From positions 1 to 6,690 of the forward strand of contig JAGXHS010000091.1 of assembly GCA_024636075.1 (NCBI GenBank): a DNA stretch of 6,690 nucleotides. Direction: 5' to 3'. The first letter of the stretch is position 1. Each line of letters begins with the position of its first letter. Under the pieces are notes generated by a model, which was not told the origin of the DNA, searched no databases, and saw only the letters and a list, made by a program, of their open reading frames with translations. Source of the DNA: Propionibacteriaceae bacterium (GTDB lineage: Bacteria; Actinomycetota; Actinomycetes; Propionibacteriales; Propionibacteriaceae). Of this stretch, positions 1 to 6,553 are shown in pieces. The translations under genes were made by a program, and so were the position numbers.

Positions 1-1
1 G

Positions 2-496
2 GCACCGAAGAACCGCCGGGCGCTCGTCATCACCGTGGCGGTCCTGGTGCTGGTGGCGATCGTGGTGCTGGTCGCGGTGCGGTTCGGGGACCGGCTGAAC
101 CCCGTCCAACCGCCCATCGCCACCTCGGCGCCGCCATCAGCGAGTGAGCCGGAACCGACAGGCAATGCCGTCCCCTTCACCAACAGCTTCGACGACGCCC
201 GCGGTGTGTGGGAGATCACCGACCATCAATGGACCGCTGCCGGACTGTGGCTGTCCGTGTCGTTCACCGTCACCGAAGGCACCGCGGCAGCAGATTTCTT
301 CGCTCTCGACAACGAAACCACCAATATCTACGACCCTGTGCCGCGGACCGCAGCCGATGCGCTGCCGCGCTCCCAGGTGAACGCCGGCGAGACGATCCGT
401 GGCACGGTGCTGTTCGACAAGCCCCGCGGGGACACCACCGTGGTGCTGGCGAACTCGCTGGGCCGCCAGGTGGCGGCGTTGTTGGTGACCGGCTGA
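2..496 (+). CDS. Membrane-anchored protein with DUF4352-like extracytoplasmic domain (5' end outside window)
   Basis: The frame is open from base 2 to a TGA at 494-496, giving 164 visible residues. It starts with a cationic stretch (KNRR) followed by about 20 hydrophobic residues rich in Val, Leu and Ala, visible residues 7-27. This is a single membrane anchor or uncleaved signal with the positive side inside. A Pro/Ser/Glu linker follows, then a beta-rich domain. A GTG lies at 35-37, but using it would remove the positive residues before the helix, so the real start is probably upstream of the window. The domain resembles DUF4352/Ig-like modules: an N-terminal strand in which a residue is weighed against a reference state (WEITDHQW, LWLSVSFTV), then a late 'NAGETIRGTVLFD' segment typical of that fold, ending in a strand with VVLAN. 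Such proteins are secreted or surface-anchored and mostly of unknown function. The family call is by eye and moderate; no function is assigned. Confidence 0.7.
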   Translation, partial: APKNRRALVITVAVLVLVAIVVLVAVRFGDRLNPVQPPIATSAPPSASEPEPTGNAVPFTNSFDDARGVWEITDHQWTAAGLWLSVSFTVTEGTAAADFFALDNETTNIYDPVPRTAADALPRSQVNAGETIRGTVLFDKPRGDTTVVLANSLGRQVAALLVTG

Positions 497-516
497 GAAG
501 AGCGAAGCGCCTCAGC
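492..516. terminator. Hairpin between convergent genes, likely bidirectional terminator
   Basis: GCTGAG (492-497) is the exact reverse complement of CTCAGC (511-516). Inside them GCG (502-504) can pair with CGC (508-510) around an AAG loop, leaving a four-base bulge on the left. Both stop codons of the flanking genes lie within the structure: TGA 494-496 on the + strand and TGA 514-512 on the - strand. There is no T tract on either side, which is common for actinobacterial hairpins. The terminator role is inferred from position and symmetry. Confidence 0.45.
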
Positions 517-1678
517 GGTAGACGACGACGCGGTCGCCGACCCGCACCTGATCGAACAGCCATCCGATGGCCTGTCTGTTGCGCACGTTGATGCAGCCGT
601 GCGACGCGCCGTTGTAGCCGCGGGCCGCGAAGTCAGCGGAGTAGTGCACCGCCTGGCCCCCGGAGAAGAACATCGCATAGGGCATCGCCGTGTGGTAGAT
701 GCTGGAGACGTGGTTGCGTGACTTCCAACCCACCTGGAAGTTGCCCTCGCGGGTGGCATTCTGCTGCGAGCCGAAGCGCACGTCCAGCGTCAACATCAGC
801 TGGCCGTTGACGACCCACCTCAGAGTGTTGGTCCGCTTCGAGACACACATCACGCGTCCGGTGAGGCAACGGGAGTCCAAACCGGCGGTGGATCCGGTGA
901 CATTGGGCTTGTTGGCCAGCTCGTTGGCGCTCGGAAGGCGCGTCATCGCGTACAAGCGATCAAGTGTGGTCTGGTCGACTGCCCCGGTGACCGGGATGCC
1001 GCGCTTCTGCTGAAATCCACGCACCGAGGCCACCGTCGCCGAGCCGTAGTAGCCGGTGATCATCTCGCTGAACCACCCGATCTGATTCAGTCGGGCCTGG
1101 AGATCCTTCACCCGATCGCTCTGTTGGCCCTGTTTCAGGATGGCTGGCCCCGCGTTGTTGATGTTGTACATGGCGTCGTGGGTGGGCGTCTCGGTCATTC
1201 TTATCAATGCGTCCCAGGTCTTCTGGTCCACCCCCCCGGTCGTTGGCAATCCTCGCTTGCCCTGGAAGCCGCGGACGGCGGCTGTCGTGCTGGGGCTGTA
1301 GGTGGTGGCGATCTGGCCCGAGAACCACTGGATCTGTGCCAGTCGCGCCTGCAGCTCGCGCACCTTGTCTCCAGTGCTGCCGGGTTTCAGGACCGATGCC
1401 GGTTCCGTCACCGTGGGCTTCGGAGTCGGAGTCGTCGGTGCGCTGGGGGTCGCTGAACCGGTGGCGGGAGAGCTGGCCGATGGAGTCGGGGTCAGGCTCT
1501 CGGAGGCAGACGGTGCCGACCTACCCGACTCGTCGCCGGAGCTGGCGACCACAGTCGGCGGTGGCGTGGTCTGCTGGGTCCGGGCGCCGGAGAGATCAGA
1601 TCCGGCGCAGCCGCTCGCCACCACCAGCGACGCACTGACCAGGATGACGGCGATGAGTCGCGACAGCTCTTTTCGCAT
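512..1678 (-). CDS. L,D-transpeptidase lipoprotein: two peptidoglycan-binding domains plus YkuD catalytic domain
   Basis: The 388-residue product is a predicted cell-wall cross-linking enzyme outside the membrane. YkuD-family L,D-transpeptidases form 3-3 (or protein-to-wall) links through an active-site Cys. Residues 1-23 are a signal peptide with a lipobox-like ASG before Cys24, suggesting lipid anchoring. Residues 25-95 are a Ser/Thr/Pro linker. PG_binding_1 domains occupy about 96-162 and 180-246. The YkuD domain covers about 271-387, with His345 and the signature SHGCIN at 359-364, putting the catalytic Cys at 362. Cys271 and Cys278 could form a disulfide. The start chosen is the ATG at 1678-1676 because AAGGAG lies five bases upstream and the signal peptide begins right there. 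An in-frame start at 1729 would put 17 unsuitable residues before it. The gene follows malic enzyme on the same strand with a 192-bp gap, so it is probably its own unit. The domain call is very secure; the precise cross-link type is not visible. Confidence 0.93.
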   Translation of the reverse strand: MRKELSRLIAVILVSASLVVASGCAGSDLSGARTQQTTPPPTVVASSGDESGRSAPSASESLTPTPSASSPATGSATPSAPTTPTPKPTVTEPASVLKPGSTGDKVRELQARLAQIQWFSGQIATTYSPSTTAAVRGFQGKRGLPTTGGVDQKTWDALIRMTETPTHDAMYNINNAGPAILKQGQQSDRVKDLQARLNQIGWFSEMITGYYGSATVASVRGFQQKRGIPVTGAVDQTTLDRLYAMTRLPSANELANKPNVTGSTAGLDSRCLTGRVMCVSKRTNTLRWVVNGQLMLTLDVRFGSQQNATREGNFQVGWKSRNHVSSIYHTAMPYAMFFSGGQAVHYSADFAARGYNGASHGCINVRNRQAIGWLFDQVRVGDRVVVYR

Positions 1679-1683
1679 GCACA

Positions 1684-1689
1684 CTCCTT
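1684..1689 (-). promoter_or_regulatory. Ribosome binding site AAGGAG deciding the transpeptidase start
   Basis: On the - strand AAGGAG stands five bases before the ATG at 1678. It is the strongest Shine-Dalgarno match seen in the window. It supports the shorter, lipoprotein-type N-terminus over the upstream start at 1729. Confidence 0.8.
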
Positions 1690-1846
1690 GCTGGACCCGG
1701 CACGAGGCTTTCGGCCGTGGACAGGCCAAGACTCCGATTGGGTGGCAGGAAGCCTATGTCATGTTTGGCTGTTCCCCGCGACCCGCGCTGGGATGTCGGG
1801 CAGCTGCGGCGGCCTGGTCAGGGCGCGCGGGCAGCAGATCTTCAAC

Positions 1847-1872
1847 GAACCGGCGCCGACACGGCGTGGTTC
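1847..1872 (-). terminator. Hairpin at the 3' end of malic enzyme, possible terminator
   Basis: GAACC (1847-1851) pairs with GGTTC (1868-1872), and CGCC (1854-1857) pairs with GGCG (1863-1866) around a five-base loop. A small 2x1 internal mismatch separates the two stems. The structure overlaps the malic enzyme stop codon (1873-1871) and is followed on the - strand by a short mixed stretch with TTGAAG, not a T run. Termination here would separate malic enzyme from the transpeptidase downstream. The rest of the 1679-1846 gap shows no gene or other clear signal apart from the RBS. Confidence 0.35.
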
Positions 1873-3577
1873 AGTGAACTTCGATCTCTGGATAGACCGG
1901 TTGCCACATCTGGTCGAAGACGTCCTGCACCGGGTTGCGCAGCGGCTGATCCGCCAGCCCCTCGTCCTCAGCTGCGCGGGCCACCGCGAGCGCGACCCTT
2001 GCTGACACCGCGCGAAGTTCCCTGATCGACGGCAGCAACGACGCTCCCAGAGCCCTGCTGGTGACGACCTGGGCGATGGCTTTCGACGCAGCCGCGATCA
2101 TCCCGTCGCTGACCCTGCTCGCCTTGCACGCGATGACACCCAGTCCGAGACCCGGAAAGACCAAAGCGTTGTTCGCCTGTGCGATGGTGAAGGTGGTGCC
2201 GTCCCGGTGTACCGGTGCGAAGGGTGAGCCGGTGGCGATCAACGCCCTGCCGGAGGTCCACTCCAACAGGTCGCTGGGCAACGCTTCGCACAAGGAAGTG
2301 GGGTTCGACAGCGGCATGATCACCGGCCGATAGACGTGCTTGGCCATCTCCGTGACCACCCCGCGGGTGAACGCCCCGCTCTGCCCCGACGTTCCGATCA
2401 GGATGGTGGGCTGAACATTGCGTACCACGTCCGCCAGCTCGAAGCGTGAAGGAGCGTCCAGCGTCCAGTCGACCAGTTCGTTGGCTGGACGAGCGAAGGG
2501 CCGCTGGAAGTCGCGCGTCAGGCCGCCTTCACGCAACAAACCACGTGAGCCCAGCCCCCAGAAACGGGTCATCGCCATCTCCCGGCTCATCCCTTCAGAC
2601 ACCATCACGTCCACCAGCAGGCTGGCGATGCCGACGCCGGCGGTACCGGCGCCGTACACCACGATCCGCTGGTCGGCGAGCCTGGTCCCGCTGGTCCTGA
2701 TGGCACTGAGAGCCGCCGCGACCACGACCGCCGCAGTGCCCTGAATGTCGTCGTTGAAGACGCAGTAGTCATCCCGGTACAGATCCAGGATGCGGTGGGC
2801 GTTGTCCGCGCCAAAATCCTCCCAGTGCAGCATCGCGTGCGGGTAGAGTTTGTGGGCCGCCGTGACGAAACTGTCGACGAACTCGTCATATTTCTCGCCG
2901 CGCACCCGGGCGTGCCTGACGCCGAGATAGCCCTCCTCATTGAGAAGTTCCAGGTTGTCGGTGCCGGTGTCCAGCACCACCGGCAGGACCCGGTGCGGGT
3001 TGATTCCGGCAGCAGCGATGTAGACGGCCAATTTCCCCACCGTGATCGCCACTCCGCCGACACCTTGGTCACCGATTCCCAGAATCCCCTCGGAATCGGT
3101 GACCACGATCAGGTCAAGATCCTCGGGACCATGGCCCATGCACTGCAGTGCTGTCTCGACCTGCTCCGGCTCGTCGATCGACAGGTAGACGCCGCGCGGA
3201 CGGTGGTACCAGTGGGAATACTCCTGGATCACCTGGCCTATCGTCGGGGTGTAGACGATGGGCATCATCTCTTCCAGGTGCTCGGTGAGCAGCTTGTAGA
3301 ACAGCACCTCGTTGCGTTCGTGCATCGTGCTCAGGTAGACGGACTTACTGAGAGGATCCGTCTGCTTCGAGAACTGCCGGTACACCCGCTTCAGCTGAGC
3401 GTTCATGGTCATTACGTTCGGGGGCAGCAGACCAATCAGGCCCAGTGCCGCTCGTTGTTCGACGGTGAATGCGGTACCGAAGTTCAACAGCGGGTTGCGC
3501 AGTACGTCTCGTCCCCGGGCGAACACCTTGAGCAGGTCTCGTCCTGGGCGACGGACGTATTCGTAGTCGCTGGTCAC
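1871..3577 (-). CDS. maeA: Malic enzyme (oxaloacetate-decarboxylating malate dehydrogenase, MaeA/Mez type)
   Basis: A cytosolic enzyme predicted to convert L-malate to pyruvate and CO2 while reducing NAD(P). At 568 residues it matches the large bacterial/eukaryotic-type malic enzymes such as E. coli MaeA and mycobacterial Mez, not the short MaeB type. Visible landmarks: VYTPTIG at 108-114 with the catalytic Tyr109; ILGIGDQGVGG at 165-175; GKLAVY with the catalytic Lys182; HWEDFG with metal ligands Glu253 and Asp254; FNDDIQGT at 274-281 with Asp277; a Rossmann loop GAGTAGVG at 309-316; PLSNPTS at 422-428; and ATGSPFAPV followed by QANN near 448-470. I chose the GTG at 3577-3575, giving MTSDYEY, because GGGGA lies just upstream, although spacing is only three bases. 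The GTG at 3628 has no ribosome site and adds 17 residues without family support. NAD preference is expected for the family but not decided here. It lies 71 bp after the damaged exporter and may share its transcript. Confidence 0.94.
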   Translation of the reverse strand: MTSDYEYVRRPGRDLLKVFARGRDVLRNPLLNFGTAFTVEQRAALGLIGLLPPNVMTMNAQLKRVYRQFSKQTDPLSKSVYLSTMHERNEVLFYKLLTEHLEEMMPIVYTPTIGQVIQEYSHWYHRPRGVYLSIDEPEQVETALQCMGHGPEDLDLIVVTDSEGILGIGDQGVGGVAITVGKLAVYIAAAGINPHRVLPVVLDTGTDNLELLNEEGYLGVRHARVRGEKYDEFVDSFVTAAHKLYPHAMLHWEDFGADNAHRILDLYRDDYCVFNDDIQGTAAVVVAAALSAIRTSGTRLADQRIVVYGAGTAGVGIASLLVDVMVSEGMSREMAMTRFWGLGSRGLLREGGLTRDFQRPFARPANELVDWTLDAPSRFELADVVRNVQPTILIGTSGQSGAFTRGVVTEMAKHVYRPVIMPLSNPTSLCEALPSDLLEWTSGRALIATGSPFAPVHRDGTTFTIAQANNALVFPGLGLGVIACKASRVSDGMIAAASKAIAQVVTSRALGASLLPSIRELRAVSARVALAVARAAEDEGLADQPLRNPVQDVFDQMWQPVYPEIEVH

Positions 3578-3648
3578 AGTTCCCCAGCGTAGCGACGCGA
3601 GCGGGTTGGCGTCATGCCCGGAGCGCACTGGGACGTTCAGGGATGCCG

Positions 3649-4933
3649 TCAGCTGGCTCGGCGTGGCCCGGGGCCCTGGCCGGCGGTCGGTTCGACGATG
3701 TCTTCCTTATCCGGGTCAGTCAGCTCCCACAAGGTGTGACCTGCTGCTTCCATGGCCGCCATGTCGCTCAGGTCGTCGGTGATCCCGCGACGAGCCCGGG
3801 TCGGATTCGCCGAAGCGTCCTGGCCACCATCGGCACGTTCCTGGGCCAGACGCGCTGAAGCAGACTGGTTGGAGAGTTCCAGGTTGGGCAAGAACCACAG
3901 GACGACCAACCCGACCAGACACACCGCTGCACCCATCAGGAAGACCGTGTCCATCGAGTCGGAGAACCCCACCTTGAACGGGTGGGAGAACACCGGGGCG
4001 AGTTGGTTCAGCAGGGAGGTGTTGTCCATCACGTTGCCCACCGTCGACAGGTCCCGTGACTGCACCGCTTTCGCGAAGGCCGCATTGGCAGGATTCGCCA
4101 GCAGCTGGGGGTCCTTCAACGCTGCCAGGAAGGCAGGATCGCGGGTGGCCGACTGGATCGCGGAAGCGATGTTGCCAGGCAATCTGTCGAACAGCACCGA
4201 CAGGAACACCGCCACACCCAAGGTGCCACCGATCTTGCGGAAGAAGGTGGCGGAACTGGTGGCCATCCCGATTTCCCGTGGGCTGACGGCGGCCGGCACC
4301 GCCAGAGTGAGAGGCTGCAGGGAATTGCCCAGCCCCAGCCCCAGCAGGAACATGAAGACCATCACCAGCCAGAGCGGGGTGTCGGCGGTGACCGTGCTGA
4401 ACAGGGACAGCGCCACCACCATCAGTGTGATGCCAATGATCGGGAAGACCTTCAGCCGTCCGGTGCGGCTCATCAGCTGTCCCGACAGCACCGAGGCCAG
4501 CATCAGGCCCAACACCATCGGCAACATCATGAAACCGGACTGGGTCGGGGTGGCGGCGTGCACCACCTGAAGGTATTGCGGGATCAGCAGCATCCCGCCG
4601 AACATGCCTGCTCCGAGCACGAACGATCCCGAGATGGCGATCGCGATGGTGCGAGACTTGAAGATACGCAAGGGGATCAGCGCCGCGTCACCCATGCTGT
4701 GCTCGATCAGCACGAAGGCCACCAGACCGAGGAAACCAAGCCCCCGAGGAGCAGCGTTTCGGTGGAGATCCATCCCCAGTTGCTCGTCTTGATGGCCGTA
4801 CCGAAGACGTTCTGGTCCAGAGCGGCCAGGAACATCCCCATCATCAGGCCGATCAGGATGGTGGTGATTTGCCGGTGGGTCAGTTCGCCACCGGCGATGG
4901 GCTCGGCACGGCGGCCGAAGCGGCGTGACTCAT
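3649..4933 (-). pseudogene. Broken DHA2-family MFS multidrug exporter (EmrB/QacA-like), two frameshifts and a large internal deletion
   Basis: The start is clear: ATG 4933-4931 overlaps the marR stop as ATGA, with AGGGA six bases upstream. That frame gives a short MSHAAS leader and stops at TGA 4882-4880. The neighbouring frame carries LTHRQITTIL, then LAALDQ, the hallmark TM1 of DHA2 exporters. It jumps at about TAIKTS to NWGW, which normally comes after TM7, and ends at TGA 4709-4707. The third frame, entered at a five-G run (C's at 4741-4745), continues with LGFLGLVAF and MGDAALIPLRIF through about seven C-terminal helices to the stop at 3651-3649. A polar 75-residue cytoplasmic tail ends it. 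Intact relatives have 14 helices; here TM1 and about TM8-14 remain, while TM2-TM7, including motifs A and C, are missing, roughly 200 codons. Both slips are repaired by adding one G. The last frame alone is open from ATG 4773 (374 codons), so a half-transporter could still be made. Proton-driven drug export is very unlikely. Confidence 0.85.
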
Positions 4934-5448
4934 GGTGTGTCCCTGGTGATGTCGTGTGGTGGGGTGGTCAGCGCTTGCGGGGTCGATCCCCGGTCGCGCT
5001 CCCGCTCGACGCCATCGGCGAGTCGGATCAGCAGACGGTGGAATTCATCCACCTCTTGTTCGCTCCAGTCGCTCATGAAGCGAATCAGCCATTGGAGCCG
5101 TTGTTGGCGCAGTTGCTCGACGCGCTTCTGACCCGGGACCGTCAGTGCGACCAGAGATGCTCTACGATCCGTCGGATCGGGAATCTTCTCGACCAGAGTC
5201 ATGGCTTGCAACACGGTCACCTGACGCGACACCGTAGAGATGTCGGCGTGCACGAACACCGCCAACTGGCCTACCCGCAACGGCCCCTGGGCCAGGCTCA
5301 GCAGGACGCCCTCCCCCGCGATGTCCATCCCGGGCAGCAGGTCGGTGGAGAGGTTCTTGAAACTGCGGAACAGACGCACCAAGTCGATCATGGTGCCGCT
5401 GATTGCTTCAGCCCGCTCTGCGGACAGATCGAGGTCCCTCGAAGTCAT
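4930..5448 (-). CDS. MarR-family winged-helix transcriptional regulator
   Basis: A 172-residue dimeric repressor-type DNA-binding protein. N-terminal helices at about 11-38 form part of the dimer interface. The winged helix-turn-helix spans about 45-105: a recognition helix around DISTVSRQVTVL (69-80), then the wing with the family-typical DPTDRRASLVALT (91-103). The C-terminal helices from about 107 to 150 complete the dimer interface, followed by a polar tail. ATG 5448-5446 is the start because it puts all family elements in place; no Shine-Dalgarno sequence precedes it. The stop overlaps the exporter start as ATGA, indicating translational coupling and a shared transcript. MarR proteins encoded this way usually repress their own operon and release DNA on binding small aromatic or toxic ligands. 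The ligand here is unknown. The protein looks intact although its partner gene is broken. Confidence 0.93.
   Translation of the reverse strand: MTSRDLDLSAERAEAISGTMIDLVRLFRSFKNLSTDLLPGMDIAGEGVLLSLAQGPLRVGQLAVFVHADISTVSRQVTVLQAMTLVEKIPDPTDRRASLVALTVPGQKRVEQLRQQRLQWLIRFMSDWSEQEVDEFHRLLIRLADGVERERDRGSTPQALTTPPHDITRDTP
4940..4944 (-). promoter_or_regulatory. Ribosome binding site AGGGA of the exporter pseudogene
   Basis: AGGGA on the - strand lies six bases before ATG 4933, inside the end of marR. Together with the ATGA overlap it fixes the original exporter start and hence shows that the frame change at about 4885-4890 is a true lesion, not a wrong start choice. Confidence 0.6.
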
Positions 5449-5466
5449 GCTTGTACGCTACAAGCA
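5448..5466. promoter_or_regulatory. Perfect 8-3-8 palindrome, probable MarR operator
   Basis: TGCTTGTA, spacer CGC, TACAAGCA is a flawless inverted repeat of 19 bp. It begins at the first base of the marR start codon and runs upstream. Size, symmetry and place fit a MarR-dimer site used for autorepression. Binding by this protein is inferred; the symmetry is seen directly. Confidence 0.7.
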
Positions 5467-5484
5467 CTTAGTTGCATCAATCAA
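5455..5484 (-). promoter_or_regulatory. Possible promoter of the marR operon, leaderless
   Basis: On the - strand TTGATT (5484-5479) and TAGCGT (5460-5455) are separated by 18 bases, fitting a -35 and a TAnnnT -10. Only six bases lie between the -10 box and the ATG, so transcription would begin at or next to the start codon, consistent with the missing ribosome site. The -10 box lies inside the palindrome, so a bound regulator would block polymerase. The surrounding 5470-5510 stretch is clearly AT-rich compared with its neighbours. Confidence 0.45.
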
Positions 5485-5534
5485 ATATTGAGAAGTCAAT
5501 TATTCCAACTGGATCAGAGACACCGGCAGGGGGG

Positions 5535-6473
5535 TCAGTAGCCGATCCCGTCAAGGCTCGCCCGGACCGCCCTGGCCGACTTGTGCAGCTTGTACACCTC
5601 GTCGGAGGTCATCGGAATCTGCACCACCCGCTCGATTCCCGCACCCGACACCAGACTCGGCAACGACAGCGCGACACCGGAGATGCCGAAAACGCCGTCG
5701 AGCACACTCGACAACGGCAGCACCGCCCGCGACGGCGCCAGGATCGCTTCCACCAGTCGCGCTCCGGCAAGGCCGATGGCGAAATTGGTGGATCCCTTAC
5801 CCTCGATGATGCCGTAGGCGGCGTGCACCGCCTCATGTTCCATTTCCCGCAGCACCTCCTCGTGGAAGATCCGCTGCCCGCCGGTCTCCCACTCCCAGAT
5901 CGGGACGTGGCTGATGGTCGCCGCCGACCATGCCGCGAACTCGGAATCACCGTGTTCGCCAACCATCGTGGCGTGCACATTCCGCTGCGCGACGTTGGCA
6001 TTCTGCGCGATCCGCCAGCGCAATCGCGAGGTGTCCAGCATCGTTCCGGTGGAGAAGACGCGACTGGCGCTCAACCCGGAGACCTTCTGGGCCACGACGG
6101 TGAGCACGTCGCAGGGGTTCGTCACCAAGATGAACAGCGCGTCGGGAGCCTGCTTCACCAGCTGCGGCATCATCTTCTCCAGAATGCCGGCGTTGGTGGC
6201 AGCCAGATCCAGACGGGTCTGGCCCGGGTGTTGCTTGGCACCCGCCGTGATGATCACGACGTTGGAGTTCTTCAACACACTGATGTCCGGCCCGCCCATC
6301 ACCACTGACGACGTGAACTGGGTACCGTGGGACAGGTCGGCCACCTCGGCGTTGACCTTCTGCTCGGCGATGTCATAGAGCGAGATGACGTTGGCAGAGT
6401 TGCGAATCAGCGAAGCGTAGGCGATTGACGTGCCCACTGCTCCGGCACCGACGATGGAGACTTTGGTAGCCAT
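5535..6473 (-). CDS. ldh: L-lactate dehydrogenase (NAD-dependent)
   Basis: A cytosolic 312-residue enzyme that interconverts pyruvate and L-lactate with NADH/NAD. It has the family's normal length. The N-terminal Rossmann loop is GAGAVG at 9-14, with the NAD-selecting acidic residue in SLYDI (Asp34). The substrate loop [11 protein letters not shown] (77-87) has Gln81 at the position that separates lactate from malate dehydrogenases (Gln102 in standard numbering; malate enzymes carry Arg), and Arg87 for Arg109. TNPCDV is at 118-123. LDTSRLR supplies Asp147 and Arg150 (Asp168, Arg171), GEHGDSE supplies the catalytic His174 (His195), and Thr229 fits the substrate-pocket Thr. The usual Glu of the loop (107) is Gln here. 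The chosen start, ATG 6473, puts the Rossmann strand right at the N-terminus; an extension to 6497 adds eight residues with no support. It lies 86 bp upstream of marR on the same strand. An LDH-like malate dehydrogenase is the alternative and is unlikely. Confidence 0.93.
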   Translation of the reverse strand: MATKVSIVGAGAVGTSIAYASLIRNSANVISLYDIAEQKVNAEVADLSHGTQFTSSVVMGGPDISVLKNSNVVIITAGAKQHPGQTRLDLAATNAGILEKMMPQLVKQAPDALFILVTNPCDVLTVVAQKVSGLSASRVFSTGTMLDTSRLRWRIAQNANVAQRNVHATMVGEHGDSEFAAWSAATISHVPIWEWETGGQRIFHEEVLREMEHEAVHAAYGIIEGKGSTNFAIGLAGARLVEAILAPSRAVLPLSSVLDGVFGISGVALSLPSLVSGAGIERVVQIPMTSDEVYKLHKSARAVRASLDGIGY

Positions 6474-6480
6474 GGCGACA

Positions 6481-6486
6481 AGCCTA
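6481..6486 (-). promoter_or_regulatory. TAGGCT, possible -10 box for leaderless ldh
   Basis: TAGGCT fits the actinobacterial TAnnnT consensus and ends seven bases before the ldh ATG, where transcription starting at the A of ATG would be expected. No good Shine-Dalgarno sequence is present. No convincing -35 box is seen 17-18 bases upstream, so the call is tentative. Confidence 0.3.
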
Positions 6487-6553
6487 GAGCGCAACACATC
6501 GTCCCGAGTGCCCGGCGGGTTTCCGGTTGCCGCTCACAGTCGCCGGGTCGCGC

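Noticed and set aside
1679..1729. Longer N-terminus for the L,D-transpeptidase
   Set aside because: It would bury the signal peptide behind 17 residues and ignores the AAGGAG five bases before ATG 1678.
1302..1877. + strand open frame of 191 codons
   Set aside because: It is antisense to the transpeptidase signal and linker region; its Val/Gly/Ser bias reflects the repetitive linker codons.
2795..3592. + strand open frame of 265 codons
   Set aside because: It is antisense to malic enzyme, whose conserved motifs are unbroken over the same bases.
3578..3628. Longer N-terminus for malic enzyme from GTG 3628
   Set aside because: No ribosome site precedes it and the extra residues have no counterpart that I know in the family.
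4558..5541. Long + strand open frame of 327 codons
   Set aside because: It runs antisense across the exporter, marR and the end of ldh, has a low-complexity Gln/His/Arg composition and no domain; it is the GC-rich mirror of real genes.
5472..6308. + strand open frame of 278 codons
   Set aside because: It is antisense to lactate dehydrogenase; Arg/His/Gln-rich composition with no recognisable fold.
6474..6553. Terminator between the alcohol dehydrogenase and ldh
   Set aside because: There are GC-rich short repeats such as CCCGGCGGG, but no stem with a sensible loop that I could pair convincingly.
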